Part shown: positions 36,091-45,988 of the stretch, piece after piece
Layout: each line of letters opens with the position of its first letter
Position numbering within the stretch: position 1 is the first letter of the stretch
Assembly: GCF_019711655.1 (NCBI RefSeq)
Contig: NZ_JAIGNU010000004.1
Span: forward strand, 62,001 to 126,000
DNA: 64,000 nucleotides
Direction of reading: 5' to 3'
Source: Qipengyuania mesophila
GTDB lineage: Bacteria > Pseudomonadota > Alphaproteobacteria > Sphingomonadales > Sphingomonadaceae
Made by a program: the position numbers and the translations under genes
Notes under the pieces: generated by a model
The model's input: only the letters and a program-made list of their open reading frames with translations
Told to the model about the DNA's origin: nothing
Databases searched by the model: none

Positions 36091-37896
36091 ATGCCCAGCT
36101 ATACCGCGCCGACCCGCGACACCCGTTTCATCGTCAACGAGCTGCTCGACCTCGCCAGCTACGGCAATCTGCCGGGCTTCGAGATGGCGAGCGCCGACGT
36201 TACCGATGCGGTGATCAACGAAGGCGGCAAGTTCTGTTCGGAGGTCCTCGCCCCGCTGAACCTGCCGGGCGACCAGGAAGGGTGCACGCGCAACGAGGAT
36301 GGCTCGGTCACCACGCCCAAGGGCTTCAAGGACGCCTTCGACAAGTTCCGCGAAGCGGGCTGGGGCACGCTTGCCCAACCCGAGGAATTCGGCGGGCAGG
36401 GGCTGCCGCACGTGCTCGGCTTCGTGATGGAGGAATTCATCTCCTCCGCCAACCAGGCGTTCGGCATGTATCCCGGCCTTACCAATGGCGCGATCTCGGC
36501 GCTGATCGCCAAGGGTAGCCAGGAACAGAAGGAAATGTACCTGCCCAAGATGGTGTCGAACGAGTGGACCGGCACCATGAACCTGACCGAGCCGCATTGC
36601 GGCACCGATCTCGGCATGATCCGCACCAAGGCCGTGCCCAATGGCGACGGCTCCTATGCGATCACCGGCACCAAGATCTTCATCTCGGCCGGCGAGCACG
36701 ACATGAGCGACAATATCATCCACCTCGTGCTCGCCAAGACGCCAGGTGCGCCTGACAGCACCAAGGGTATCTCGCTCTTCGTGGTGCCCAAGTTCCTCGT
36801 CGATGAGGACGGCAACCCGGGCGAACGCAACGGCGTGATGTGCGGTTCGATCGAGCACAAGATGGGCATCCACGCGAACTCCACCTGCGTGCTCAACTAC
36901 GATGGCGCGACGGGCTGGATGGTCGGCGAGGAGAACAAGGGGCTCGCCGCCATGTTCATCATGATGAACGCTGCGCGCCTCGGTGTCGGCATCCAAGGGC
37001 TCAGCCAGGCCGAAGTCGCGTACCAGAATGCGGTCGCCTATGCGCTCGACCGCCGCCAGGGCCGCGCGTTGACCGGCCCGGCCGATCCGGAAGCGCAGGC
37101 CGACCCGATCTTCGTTCACCCCGACGTGCGCCGCATGCTGATGGACGCCAAGGCCTTCACCGAAGGCATGCGCGCGCTGTGCCTGTGGGGTGCCCTGCTG
37201 GTCGATCTGACCCACAAGGCGCAGACCGAGGAAGAACGCGCCGAAGCCGACGCGATGATCGGGCTGCTGACCCCGGTCATCAAGGGCTACGGCACCGACA
37301 AGGGCTATGAAGTCGCCACCAACATGCAGCAGGTCTTCGGCGGGCACGGCTACATCGAGGAATGGGGCATGAGTCAGTTCGTCCGCGATGCCCGTATCGC
37401 CCAGATCTACGAAGGCACCAATGGCGTGCAGGCGATGGACCTGTGCGGCCGCAAGCTCGCCAGCAAGGGCGGCGCGGCGATCCAGGCCTTCTTCAAGGCA
37501 GTGGGCGAGGACATCGCAGCGGCCAAGGGTGACGAAGAGCTCCGTCCGCTCGCCGAGGCGCTGGAGAAGGCGCTCGGCCAGCAGCAGGCCGCGACCATGT
37601 GGTTCATGAACAATGCGATGCAGAACCCCAACAATCTCGGCGCGGGCGCGCATCACTACATGCACATCATGGGCATCGTGACGTTGGGCTGGATGTGGTT
37701 GCGCATGGCCAAGGTCGCCCAGGCGGCGCTTGCCGACGGCACCGAAGACAAGGCGTTCTACGAAGCCAAGCTCGCCACCGCGCGCTACTACATGGACCGT
37801 TTCCTGCCCGACGCCGGCGCGCTGCGCCGCAAGCTCGAAGCGGGCAGCGACAGCATGATGGCGTTGGGCGAAGAGGCATTCGCTACGGCTGCGTAA
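36091..37896 (+). CDS. long acyl-CoA dehydrogenase (DmdC-like, with C-terminal extension)
   Basis: The 601-residue protein has the acyl-CoA dehydrogenase N, middle (MNLTEPHCGTDLGMIRTKA, KIFISAGEHD) and FAD-binding C-terminal parts (QVFGGHGYIEEWGMSQFVRDARIAQIYEGTNGVQAMDL, with the catalytic Glu in YEGTNG). The extra 120-residue C-terminal domain is found in DmdC, which acts on methylmercaptopropionyl-CoA, and in related FadE-type enzymes. It oxidises an acyl-CoA with FAD and passes electrons to ETF. AAGGAC precedes ATG 36091. It follows a MerR regulator in an apparent operon. Confidence 0.92.
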   Translation: MPSYTAPTRDTRFIVNELLDLASYGNLPGFEMASADVTDAVINEGGKFCSEVLAPLNLPGDQEGCTRNEDGSVTTPKGFKDAFDKFREAGWGTLAQPEEFGGQGLPHVLGFVMEEFISSANQAFGMYPGLTNGAISALIAKGSQEQKEMYLPKMVSNEWTGTMNLTEPHCGTDLGMIRTKAVPNGDGSYAITGTKIFISAGEHDMSDNIIHLVLAKTPGAPDSTKGISLFVVPKFLVDEDGNPGERNGVMCGSIEHKMGIHANSTCVLNYDGATGWMVGEENKGLAAMFIMMNAARLGVGIQGLSQAEVAYQNAVAYALDRRQGRALTGPADPEAQADPIFVHPDVRRMLMDAKAFTEGMRALCLWGALLVDLTHKAQTEEERAEADAMIGLLTPVIKGYGTDKGYEVATNMQQVFGGHGYIEEWGMSQFVRDARIAQIYEGTNGVQAMDLCGRKLASKGGAAIQAFFKAVGEDIAAAKGDEELRPLAEALEKALGQQQAATMWFMNNAMQNPNNLGAGAHHYMHIMGIVTLGWMWLRMAKVAQAALADGTEDKAFYEAKLATARYYMDRFLPDAGALRRKLEAGSDSMMALGEEAFATAA

Positions 37897-37918
37897 GGTT
37901 TCGACCTTCTAGAAATTG

Positions 37919-37950
37919 AAAGGCCCGGGTTTCGGCTCGGGCCTTTTCGT
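37919..37950. terminator. bidirectional terminator between convergent genes
   Basis: AAAGGCCCG and CGGGCCTTT (37919-37946) form a perfect 9-base stem with T residues after it on both strands (TTTCG on plus; the opposite side is flanked by TTCAATTTC on minus). It separates the acyl-CoA dehydrogenase from the dienelactone hydrolase gene. Confidence 0.85.
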
Positions 37951-37951
37951 T

Positions 37952-38647
37952 TCAGCCGAGCAGTTCGTCGAACATGGCATGCATCGCCGCCCAGCTCTGG
38001 CGGTCGGCGCTGGCGTCGTAAGCCGGGTTGGGCGATCCATCGAGCATGCGTGGATTGGTGAATCCGTGCTCCACCCCGGAATAGCTGTGGAAATGCCAGT
38101 CGGCCTGGACCGCGTCCATTTCCTTCCAGAAGCCGGTCACCTGGGTGCGCGGGACGAGTGCATCGGCATCGCCGTGGCAGACGAGGATCCGCGCCGGGAT
38201 CGGCTTGTCGGCGGGCAGGCCGGTTTCGAGCAGCCCGTGGAAGCTGACGACGGCGGCGAGTTCCTGTCCGTCGCGCGCCATTTCGAGCACCGCCATCCCG
38301 CCGAGACAGAATCCGATTGCCAGCTGCGGCAGGCCGGGTTCGAGTTCACGGAGCAGGTCGATCGTCGCGCGCAACCGATTTCGCATCGCCTGCGGGTCAG
38401 CGCGGAGCCGGCCCATGGCGATGAAGGCCTCTTCGAAATCCGCGGGGGCTTCGGGACCGTAGAAATCGCCGATCAGCACGGCATAGCCTGCCTCGACCAG
38501 AAGCCGCGCCTTGGCCTCGACGCCGGGAGTGGAATTCATGAAGGTCGGAAAGATCGCAACCGCGGCGCGGGGCGTGCCCCTAGGTCGCGCGTGGAGAGCA
38601 GTCAGCTCAACCGCGCCATCGGCATATCCGACCTTGTCGAACTCCAT
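37952..38647 (-). CDS. dienelactone hydrolase family protein
   Basis: The 231-residue alpha/beta hydrolase has a Cys nucleophile elbow GFCLGGMA near residue 118, an Asp in HGDADALVPR and the catalytic His in GVEHGFTNPR, the triad of dienelactone hydrolases. Members open lactone rings or hydrolyse esters in the cytoplasm; the natural substrate is unknown. Its ATG overlaps the cysK stop by one base, so it is translated with cysK. Confidence 0.9.
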   Translation of the reverse strand: MEFDKVGYADGAVELTALHARPRGTPRAAVAIFPTFMNSTPGVEAKARLLVEAGYAVLIGDFYGPEAPADFEEAFIAMGRLRADPQAMRNRLRATIDLLRELEPGLPQLAIGFCLGGMAVLEMARDGQELAAVVSFHGLLETGLPADKPIPARILVCHGDADALVPRTQVTGFWKEMDAVQADWHFHSYSGVEHGFTNPRMLDGSPNPAYDASADRQSWAAMHAMFDELLG

Positions 38648-39564
38648 CACTCGGGCAGGAAGTCGGGCACCGAAAGATAGCGCTCGCCGGTGTCGTAGTT
38701 GAAGCCGAGCACGCGCGAACCGGCGGGCAGGTCGGCGAGCTTCTTCTTGATCGCCGCCAGCGTCGCGCCGCTCGAGATGCCTACGAGCAGGCCCTCCTTC
38801 ACCGCGCACTGGCGCGCCATTTCCTTGGCGTCCGCCGCATCGACCTGGATCGCGCCTTCGATGACGTCGGTGTGGAGGTTGCCGGGAATGAACCCCGCGC
38901 CGATGCCCTGGATCGGGTGCGGGCCGGGCTGGCCGCCACTGATGACGGGCGAGAGTTCGGGCTCGACGCCCCAGGCCTTCATGTCGGGCCAGCTCTTCTT
39001 GAGCACTTCGGCACAGCCGGTAAGGTGGCCGCCGGTGCCGACGCCGGTGATGAGTGCATCGATCGGCGTATCGGCGAAGTCGTCGAGGATTTCCTGCGCG
39101 GTGGTGCGCGCATGGACCTTCCAGTTGCTTTCGTTGTCGAACTGGCTCGGCATCCACGCGCCCTCGGTCTGCTCGACCAGCTCCTGCGCGCGCTCGATCG
39201 CTCCCTTCATGCCCTTTTCCTTGGGCGTCAGGTCGAAGCTCGCGCCATAGGCGAGCATCAGCCGGCGACGCTCCACGCTCATGCTTTCGGGCATAACCAG
39301 GACGAGCTTGTAGCCTTTGACCGCGGCGGTCATCGCCAGTCCGATTCCGGTGTTGCCGCTGGTCGGCTCGATGATCGTGCCGCCGGGCTTGAGCTTGCCC
39401 GCCTTCTCGGCATCCTCGATCATGGCGAGGCCGATACGGTCCTTGATCGAACCGCCTGGGTTGGCGCGCTCGCTCTTCACCCAGACCTCGTGGTCGGGGA
39501 ACAGGCGGGCGAGGCGGATGTGCGGGGTGCCGCCGATGGTGGCGAGGACGGAGTCGGCTTTCAT
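38647..39564 (-). CDS. cysK: cysteine synthase A (O-acetylserine sulfhydrylase)
   Basis: This PLP enzyme makes cysteine from O-acetylserine and sulfide. The PLP lysine is K41 in NPGGSIKDR, the substrate loop is [11 protein letters not shown], and the phosphate-binding [10 protein letters not shown] is near residue 175. The length is 305 residues, as in CysK. It overlaps the MFS gene upstream by four bases and the hydrolase gene downstream by one. Confidence 0.94.
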   Translation of the reverse strand: MKADSVLATIGGTPHIRLARLFPDHEVWVKSERANPGGSIKDRIGLAMIEDAEKAGKLKPGGTIIEPTSGNTGIGLAMTAAVKGYKLVLVMPESMSVERRRLMLAYGASFDLTPKEKGMKGAIERAQELVEQTEGAWMPSQFDNESNWKVHARTTAQEILDDFADTPIDALITGVGTGGHLTGCAEVLKKSWPDMKAWGVEPELSPVISGGQPGPHPIQGIGAGFIPGNLHTDVIEGAIQVDAADAKEMARQCAVKEGLLVGISSGATLAAIKKKLADLPAGSRVLGFNYDTGERYLSVPDFLPE

Positions 39565-40871
39565 GGCATCTGCTCCTGCAATGTCTCTTCGGGGGGAGTG
39601 TCTATCAATTCTTCGGGAGGGTCAAAGGTCCGGGTCGTCCGCAGGACAGGGAATATCCGCGCCCAGACGACGACGGTTACGATCGCCCCCGCGCCGCCGC
39701 CGACTACGGCCAGCACCGGGCCGACGAGATAGGCGAGGCTGCCCGAGAAGAAATCGCCGAACTCGTTCGAGGCGCTGATCGTCAGCAGGCTGACCGACGA
39801 CACGCGGCCGCGCTTGTCGTCGGGCGTGTGCAGCTGGATCAGCGACTGGCGGATATAAACGCTGAACATGTCCGCCGCGCCGACGATGAACAGCATGGCG
39901 AGGCTGAGCGGCATCCAGGTCGACAAGCCGAAGACGACGGTGGCGAAGCCGAAGAGCGCGACCGCGCCGAGCATCTTGGGGCCGACATTGGTCTTCAGCG
40001 GGCGGAAGCTGAACCATAGGGCGGTCAACGCGGCGCCGACCGCGGGAGCCATGGCGAGCTGCGCGAGGCCGGTCTCGCCGACCTCGAGGATGTCACGCGC
40101 GAAAACCGGGAACAGCGCGGTCGCCCCGGCAAGAAAGACGGCGAAGAGATCGAGCGTGATTGCGCCAAGGACCATCTTGTTGCGCACGACATAGCGCAGC
40201 CCCTCAACCATCTGGTGGATCGGACGCTTGTTGGCTTCGCGCGGCGGCTGCGGCACCCTGCCGATGAAAGACAGCGCGGTCAGCGCCACCGCGAACAGCG
40301 CGCAGGCGACGACATAGGGCAGGGCGGGGAGGATCGCGTGGGTGTAGCCGCCGATCGCAGGCCCCACGATCATGCCCACCTGCCACGCAATGCTCGACAG
40401 CGCGATGGCGTTGGGAAGGATCGCCTTGGGGACGAGGTTGGGGGCAAGCGCCGACAGGGCGGGGCCGTTGAACGCGCGCACCACGCCGAGCACGATGGCG
40501 ACGCCGAAGAGGGCAGGGAGGGTGAGGTTGCCGCTCGCGGTCAGCCATGCCAGCACCGCGGCACAGCCGAATTGCGCGATCACGGTCAGGCGTGCGATTG
40601 TGCGGCGGTCGAAATGATCCGCGGCCCAGCCCGAGAAGGGCGTCAGCAGGAACAGAGGCACGAATTGCAGCAGGCCGATCAGCGCCAGCTGGCCCGAGGC
40701 TGCGGCGACCCCCAGCCCGCTGTCGCGGGCGATGTTGTAGGTCTGCCAGCCGATGATCAGCATCATCGCATATTGCGCCAGCGTCATCGTCAGCCGGCTG
40801 AGCCAATAGGCACGGAAATTGGCGATCCTGAGCGGCGAGGATCCGGATGAGGGTGTCTCGGTTTCGGTCAC
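39561..40871 (-). CDS. MFS transporter (MFS_3 / EntS-like)
   Basis: The 436-residue protein has twelve membrane helices and the loop 2-3 signature [17 protein letters not shown] near residue 82. The general pattern ([33 protein letters not shown] at the start) is that of the MFS_3 group, which includes EntS- and multidrug-type exporters. It heads an overlapping unit with cysK and the hydrolase, so a role in exporting a sulfur compound or cysteine derivative is possible but not shown. Confidence 0.85.
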   Translation of the reverse strand: MTETETPSSGSSPLRIANFRAYWLSRLTMTLAQYAMMLIIGWQTYNIARDSGLGVAAASGQLALIGLLQFVPLFLLTPFSGWAADHFDRRTIARLTVIAQFGCAAVLAWLTASGNLTLPALFGVAIVLGVVRAFNGPALSALAPNLVPKAILPNAIALSSIAWQVGMIVGPAIGGYTHAILPALPYVVACALFAVALTALSFIGRVPQPPREANKRPIHQMVEGLRYVVRNKMVLGAITLDLFAVFLAGATALFPVFARDILEVGETGLAQLAMAPAVGAALTALWFSFRPLKTNVGPKMLGAVALFGFATVVFGLSTWMPLSLAMLFIVGAADMFSVYIRQSLIQLHTPDDKRGRVSSVSLLTISASNEFGDFFSGSLAYLVGPVLAVVGGGAGAIVTVVVWARIFPVLRTTRTFDPPEELIDTPPEETLQEQMP

Positions 40872-40883
40872 GCCGGACGCATG

Positions 40884-40917
40884 GCAGGCCCGCCTTCGCT
40901 TGTGAAGACGGGCCTGC
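40884..40917. terminator. stem-loop between the PilZ and MFS genes
   Basis: GCAGGCCCG/CGGGCCTGC (9 bases), one mismatch and CTTC/GAAG form a long hairpin. Neither side has a clear T run, so termination may be weak. It lies after the stop of the PilZ gene in the direction of transcription. Confidence 0.4.
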
Positions 40918-40945
40918 TTGTCGTTCTAGAAGAAGGCTTTGGGGA

Positions 40946-41284
40946 CTAGCGCTGTTTGCGTAGCCGCGGGTTGGGCTGGAGCGTGTCGATCATGGCGACG
41001 AAATCGTCGATGCGGATGATCCGTTCAAACTGGAAGCCGGCGCGATTGTCGCGCGTCCAGATGCAATAGGCCTCGATCCGGCCGATGACCGGGAGGCGCA
41101 CAATCACGCGTTCGCCGCGGCCGACGCCGTCGGCATTGTCGATCATGAAGCCGTTGGCGGAAATATTGGCGATGTGCAGCCGCACGTCACCCTTGCCGAA
41201 ATGCTCGGCAATCACCGGATGGTCTACCGGGTGACGCGCCATCCGCCGCTGGTCGGTTACGCTGAGTTGGGCTCCGACAGCCAT
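40946..41284 (-). CDS. PilZ domain protein
   Basis: The 112-residue protein is a single PilZ domain: RRMARHPVDHPV contains an RxxxR-like c-di-GMP-binding switch near residue 14-19, and ANISANGFMIDNA matches the (D/N)xSxxG motif. The C-terminal end is basic (NPRLRKQR). It would bind c-di-GMP and control a partner; nothing next to it names the target. A 14-base palindrome lies 73 bases upstream of its start. Confidence 0.85.
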   Translation of the reverse strand: MAVGAQLSVTDQRRMARHPVDHPVIAEHFGKGDVRLHIANISANGFMIDNADGVGRGERVIVRLPVIGRIEAYCIWTRDNRAGFQFERIIRIDDFVAMIDTLQPNPRLRKQR

Positions 41285-41356
41285 TCTGGCGATCCTTTTG
41301 CAACGATGCAGTTAGGTTGATTCCTATGCCCGCAAAAGGCTGCCAAATGGTAAACC

Positions 41357-41370
41357 CGAAACCGGTTTCG
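41357..41370. promoter_or_regulatory. 14-base perfect palindrome upstream of the PilZ gene
   Basis: CGAAACCGGTTTCG is a perfect palindrome between the tyrS stop and the PilZ start. It could be an operator for the PilZ gene or part of a tyrS terminator; no T run follows it. Confidence 0.3.
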
Positions 41371-41397
41371 CCAACAAATCCTGCCGCTTGGCATGTG

Positions 41398-42627
41398 TCA
41401 GCGACGCAGAATCGCGTGCTTCTTCTTGCCCAGGCTGAGCTTGGCTTCGTCTTCCGCCGTGATGCTGACGAGAAAGCCCGGATCGGTGATCGTTTCGCCG
41501 TCCAGCTTGACCGCGCCCTCGGCCAGCTTGCGCTTGGCTTCGCCGTTGGAGGCGGTGAAACCGAGCGCGGTGAGAACCGCGCCGATGCGCATTCCCTCAT
41601 CACCCACTGCCAGCGAGGGAAGGTCTTCCCCCGCGCCGCCGCCAGCGAAGGTCTCGGCTGCGGTTCGTTCGGCAAGTCCCGCTGCTTCCTCACCCCGAAC
41701 GAGTTTGGTTACCTCGGAGGCAAGGACCGTCTTGGCGCGATTGATCTCGGCGCCTTCGAGTGCTTCGAGCCGCGCGATCTCTTCGAGCGAGAGGTCGGTG
41801 AACAGGCGGAGGAAGCGACCGACATCGCGGTCGTCGACATTGCGCCAGTATTGCCAGAAATCGTAGTTCGGCAGCTGCGCCTCGTTGAGCCACACTGCGC
41901 CCGCAGCGGTCTTGCCCATCTTGGCGCCGTCGGCAGTGGTCAGCAGCGGCGTGGTCAGGCCGAAGAGCTCGCTGCCGTCCATGCGGCGGGCGAGTTCCAT
42001 CCCGTTGACGATATTGCCCCACTGGTCGCTGCCGCCCATCTGCAGGCGGCAACCATAGCGCTGTGCCAGCTCGCGGAAATCGTAGGCCTGCAGGATCATG
42101 TAGTTGAACTCGAGGAAAGTCAGCGGCTGTTCGCGATCGAGCCGCAGCTTGACCGAATCGAAGGTCAACATGCGGTTGATGGTGAAGTGCGGGCCGACAT
42201 CGCGCAGCAGCTCGATGTAACCGAGTTGGCTGAGCCATTCGTCATTGTCGACCATCACCGCGTCGGTGGGCCCGTCGCCGAAGGTCAGCAGGCGCTCGAA
42301 GACCTCGCGGATGCCGGCGATATTTGCCGCGATATCCTCCGACGTGAGCATCTTGCGGCTCTCGTCCTTGCCGCTCGGATCGCCGACCTTGGTCGTGCCG
42401 CCGCCCATCACCACGATCGGCTTGTGGCCCGCCTGCTGGAGCCGGCGCAGCATCATGATCTGGACGAGGCTGCCGACATGGAGCGAAGGCGCGGTCGCAT
42501 CGAAGCCGATATAGCCGGGCACAACCTGCTTGGCTGCGAGCGCGTCGAGGCCCGCGGCGTCGGTGACCTGGTGAATGTAGCCGCGCTCTTCGAGCAGGCG
42601 CAGGAGATCGGACGAATAGTTGCTCAT
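41398..42627 (-). CDS. tyrS: tyrosine-tRNA ligase
   Basis: This class I synthetase has 409 residues. The HIGH-type motif is HVGS at 50-53, tRNA and tyrosine contacts include YMILQAYDF and [10 protein letters not shown], the KMSKS-type motif is KMGKT near residue 236, and an S4 RNA-binding domain closes the protein ([26 protein letters not shown]). The start at 42627 (MSNYSSDLL) is preferred to in-frame extensions. It is divergent from the DOMON-like gene by 32 bases. Confidence 0.97.
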   Translation of the reverse strand: MSNYSSDLLRLLEERGYIHQVTDAAGLDALAAKQVVPGYIGFDATAPSLHVGSLVQIMMLRRLQQAGHKPIVVMGGGTTKVGDPSGKDESRKMLTSEDIAANIAGIREVFERLLTFGDGPTDAVMVDNDEWLSQLGYIELLRDVGPHFTINRMLTFDSVKLRLDREQPLTFLEFNYMILQAYDFRELAQRYGCRLQMGGSDQWGNIVNGMELARRMDGSELFGLTTPLLTTADGAKMGKTAAGAVWLNEAQLPNYDFWQYWRNVDDRDVGRFLRLFTDLSLEEIARLEALEGAEINRAKTVLASEVTKLVRGEEAAGLAERTAAETFAGGGAGEDLPSLAVGDEGMRIGAVLTALGFTASNGEAKRKLAEGAVKLDGETITDPGFLVSITAEDEAKLSLGKKKHAILRR

Positions 42628-42659
42628 GACGAAGCGCCCGCTAGCAGGTAAGAGACGGC

Positions 42660-43202
42660 ATGGAAACGTATCGATTGCGGCCTCATCCGGCCCATCCCCC
42701 GCTGGCGGTTTCGGGCATCGAGGCACGGATTGTCGGCGTCGATGAAAACTGGCTTCGTCTACGCTGGCGGATCGAGGGTTCGAGCGATCTCGTGATCCCG
42801 ACATTCGCTGGGAAGGGCCGGGCCGATGGCTTGTGGCAGACGACCTGTTTCGAACTCTTCCTCCGGCCTGGGCCTGGCGAGGCCTATTGCGAGTTCAACC
42901 TGTCACCGTCCGAGCGCTGGAACGCCTATGATTTCACCTCCTATCGCGAGGAAATGCGCGAGCACGCCATGCCGCGCGAACCGTCCTGCACCATCCGCCA
43001 AGGCAGCAGCTTTGCCATCTTCGATGCCGCGATCCCGCGTACCGGACTGCCTACTGCCGACTGCGCCATGGCTTTGGCCTGTGTCATCGAGGAAACCGGT
43101 GGGCGGAAGAGCTACTGGGCCCTGGACCACCGCTCGGACGCACCCGATTTCCACGATCCCGCTTGCTTCACCGCGCAGCTTCCGGCACCGAGCCCGGCAT
43201 GA
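42660..43202 (+). CDS. DOMON-like / family 9 carbohydrate-binding module protein
   Basis: The 180-residue protein has the beta-sandwich pattern of DOMON-like type 9 carbohydrate-binding modules: [35 protein letters not shown] in the middle and [19 protein letters not shown] at the end. There is no signal peptide. It probably binds a sugar or haem-like ligand. Its stop overlaps the NamZ-type gene by four bases, which links it with peptidoglycan-sugar metabolism. Confidence 0.82.
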   Translation: METYRLRPHPAHPPLAVSGIEARIVGVDENWLRLRWRIEGSSDLVIPTFAGKGRADGLWQTTCFELFLRPGPGEAYCEFNLSPSERWNAYDFTSYREEMREHAMPREPSCTIRQGSSFAIFDAAIPRTGLPTADCAMALACVIEETGGRKSYWALDHRSDAPDFHDPACFTAQLPAPSPA

Positions 43203-44401
43203 AATTCGGCATTGATCGGCTCATCACCGAAGAGGAATTGCGCGCACCGCTCGAGGGCAAGCGAGTGGCGCTGGTCGCTCACCCGGCCTCGGTCACCGCG
43301 AGCCTCGACCATTCGCTCGACGCGCTGATCGATCGCGGCGTCAACGTGAGCTCCGCCTTCGGTCCGCAGCATGGGCTGAAAGGCGACAAGCAGGACAATA
43401 TGGTCGAAACCGCGGACGAGACCGATCCGCAATACGGCATCCCCGTCTTCAGCCTCTATGGCGAAGTTCGCCGCCCGACCGGCCAGATGATGTCGAGCGC
43501 CGACGTCTTCCTGTTCGACCTCCAGGACCTCGGCTGTCGTATCTACACTTTCGTAACCACGCTGCTCTATCTGCTCGAGGAAGCGGCCGAGGCGGGCAAG
43601 GCGGTGTGGGTGCTCGACCGGCCCAATCCCGCCGGCGGGCCGGTCGAGGGCACGTTGCTCGAGCCCGGTCAGGAGAGCTTCGTGGGTGCCGCGCCCATGG
43701 CCATGCGCCACGGCCTCACCATGGGGGAGATGGCACGCTGGTTCGTCGACCATTTCAAGCTCGACGTCGATCTCAAGGTAATCGAGATGCGCGGCTGGAC
43801 GCCGGGCAAGGCGCCGGGCTATGGCTGGCCCGAAGACCGCATCTGGATCAATCCCAGCCCCAATGCCGCCAACCTCAACATGGCCCGCGCCTATGCCGGC
43901 ACGGTCATGCTCGAAGGCACCACGCTGAGCGAGGGCAGGGGGACCACGCGCCCGCTCGAAGTGCTGTTCGGCGCGCCAAATCTGGATGCCAAGGCAGTCC
44001 TGGCCGAGATGCATGATCTGGCACCGGTGTGGATGCGCGGCTGCGCGATCCGAGAATGCTGGTTCGAACCGACCTTTCACAAGCATGCCGGCACCTTGTG
44101 CAACGGGCTGATGGTCCATGCCGAGGGCAAGTTCTACGACCATCACGCCTTCCGCCCCTGGCGGCTCCAGGCACTGGCGTTCAAGGCGATCCGCCGCCTT
44201 TACCCCGACTATCCGCTATGGCGCGATTTCCCCTATGAATACGAGTTCGACCGGCTCGCGATCGACGTCATCAACGGGGGGCCGGCGCTGCGCGAATGGG
44301 TCGACGATGCCGCAGCAGTGCCCGATGATCTCGACGAGCGCGCAGAGGCGGACGAGGCCGCCTGGCGCGAAAGCATCGCCCCGCACCTGATCTACAGCTG
44401 A
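43199..44401 (+). CDS. DUF1343 / NamZ-type exo-beta-N-acetylmuramidase
   Basis: The 400-residue protein matches DUF1343, whose Bacillus subtilis member NamZ removes N-acetylmuramic acid from muropeptide ends. Signatures are VALVAHPASVT, SAFGPQHGLKGDKQDNM, PVFSLYGEVRRPT, FDLQDLGCRIYTFVTTL, DRPNPAGG, EGTTLSEGRGTTRPLE and GLMVH. No signal peptide is evident, so it may act on imported muropeptides in the cytoplasm. ATG 43199 overlaps the DOMON-like gene, and the TGA overlaps the next start by one base. Confidence 0.9.
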   Translation: MKFGIDRLITEEELRAPLEGKRVALVAHPASVTASLDHSLDALIDRGVNVSSAFGPQHGLKGDKQDNMVETADETDPQYGIPVFSLYGEVRRPTGQMMSSADVFLFDLQDLGCRIYTFVTTLLYLLEEAAEAGKAVWVLDRPNPAGGPVEGTLLEPGQESFVGAAPMAMRHGLTMGEMARWFVDHFKLDVDLKVIEMRGWTPGKAPGYGWPEDRIWINPSPNAANLNMARAYAGTVMLEGTTLSEGRGTTRPLEVLFGAPNLDAKAVLAEMHDLAPVWMRGCAIRECWFEPTFHKHAGTLCNGLMVHAEGKFYDHHAFRPWRLQALAFKAIRRLYPDYPLWRDFPYEYEFDRLAIDVINGGPALREWVDDAAAVPDDLDERAEADEAAWRESIAPHLIYS

Positions 44402-45876
44402 TGACCGCGACGGGGGATGCGCTCTCGCGAGAGGCGGCATTGCTCTATCGATCGGGCCGCTTCGATGCGGCGCGCGAGGCCTATGGGCGCTTGCTGGAGC
44501 GAGATCCGCGACGCCCCAACGACTGGCTCAATTATGGTCTCCTGTTGAGAATGAAGGGCGACTTCCATGCGGCGCTATCTGCCTATGATGCCGCCTTGCA
44601 GAATGGTGCAGCGCGAGCCGAGGAAATCCATCTCAACCGCGCCGTCATTCTGGTCGATGACCTTGCCAAGCCGGATGAAGCACTCGACGCTCTTAAGGCG
44701 GCGCTGGACATCCGGCCAGACTATGTTCCGGCGCTGCTCAATCTCGGAAACATTCACGAGGATGCGGGCGACCGTGATGCGGCCCGGCAGGCCTATGGGA
44801 GGGCGCTCGAACTCGAGCCGGACAACCCCATGGCGCTGATGCGTCTTGCCGATGTCACTCGGTTCGAAGGGCCGGACGATCCGCTCATCGCGCGCCTGCG
44901 CAAGGCGGTCGGGCGGACCGACCACGCCGCGCTCGAACGCGCTGACCTGGGCTATGCGCTGGGTCGTGCGCTCGACCAATGCGAGAACTATGACGAGGCA
45001 TTTGCCGCCTATCGTCTCGCCAACAAGGGCAGCCGCGCGCTCGCCCCGCATCCTTATGATCCGGCCGGAGCGGAACGCTTCATCGACGCGCTGATCGCGG
45101 GCTTTCCTTCCCGAGGTAGCGAAGCAAGCGAGAGTGATCCGTCACCCATATTCATCTGCGGAATGTTCCGGTCGGGATCGACGCTGGTCGAGCGGATCCT
45201 GTCCGCGCACAGCCAAATCACGGCCGGTGGCGAATTGCCGTTTCTGCCGAACATGGTTCGCGAGCGCTTGCAGCCCTATCCGCAGTCGCTCGCCGGGCGA
45301 GGGGAAGCCCTCTACGCCGAACTGCGCAAACTCTATCTCGATGGCCTGGCACGGACGGGCCTGTCGGGCCAGCGCTTGACCGATAAACGACCGGACAACT
45401 TCCTCCATGTCGGGCTGATCAAGCGCCTGTTTCCCGATGCGAAGATCGTCCTGACCCGACGCAATCCGCTCGATAATTGCCTGTCGGTCTATTTCGCGCA
45501 TCTCGACCCCGCGCTGACCTATGCATCTTCGCTGGAGAGCGCGGTGCACTGGTACCGCCAACACGAGAGGCTGGCATCGCATTGGCAGGCCTTGTTCCCG
45601 GACGACGTGCATTGCGCGGATTACGACGCACTGGTGGCAGATCCCGGCTCCGAGGTCGCGCGGCTGCTGGAATTCCTGGGTCTCGACTGGGAGGATGCCT
45701 GCCTCAAGCCGCACAGCGGCAGCGGACATGTCCGCACCGCCAGCGCCTGGCAGGTCCGCGAACCGCTCTACACGCGGTCGTCGGGACGATGGCGAAACTA
45801 TCGCGCGCATCTGGACGCGCTTCTCGATGTTTTCGGCGAGTCTGAAAATCTCGGCCCTCCCGCCCGGAAAGGTTGA
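44401..45876 (+). CDS. TPR-containing sulfotransferase family protein
   Basis: Residues 1-215 hold about five tetratricopeptide repeats (RSGRFDAAREAYGRLLERDP, ALLNLGNIHEDAGDRDAARQAYGRALELEPD). Residues 225-480 are a sulfotransferase domain with the PAPS 5'-phosphosulfate loop FICGMFRSGSTLVE and the 3'-phosphate site KIVLTRRNPLDNCLSVYF. It should move sulfate from PAPS onto a glycan, lipid or peptide; TPRs are typical for acceptor binding in this family. The start overlaps the NamZ-type stop by one base, so the two are translationally coupled. Confidence 0.88.
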   Translation: MTATGDALSREAALLYRSGRFDAAREAYGRLLERDPRRPNDWLNYGLLLRMKGDFHAALSAYDAALQNGAARAEEIHLNRAVILVDDLAKPDEALDALKAALDIRPDYVPALLNLGNIHEDAGDRDAARQAYGRALELEPDNPMALMRLADVTRFEGPDDPLIARLRKAVGRTDHAALERADLGYALGRALDQCENYDEAFAAYRLANKGSRALAPHPYDPAGAERFIDALIAGFPSRGSEASESDPSPIFICGMFRSGSTLVERILSAHSQITAGGELPFLPNMVRERLQPYPQSLAGRGEALYAELRKLYLDGLARTGLSGQRLTDKRPDNFLHVGLIKRLFPDAKIVLTRRNPLDNCLSVYFAHLDPALTYASSLESAVHWYRQHERLASHWQALFPDDVHCADYDALVADPGSEVARLLEFLGLDWEDACLKPHSGSGHVRTASAWQVREPLYTRSSGRWRNYRAHLDALLDVFGESENLGPPARKG

Positions 45877-45988
45877 CCGTCGGGCCGACCGTTCGTTCGA
45901 TTTTCGATCAACACCCTTGACGAAACGGCCTAGGCAAGGAAGCTTGGCCGGAGGTGACGGGCATACCCGCGCTTCGGGAGAGAAATGA

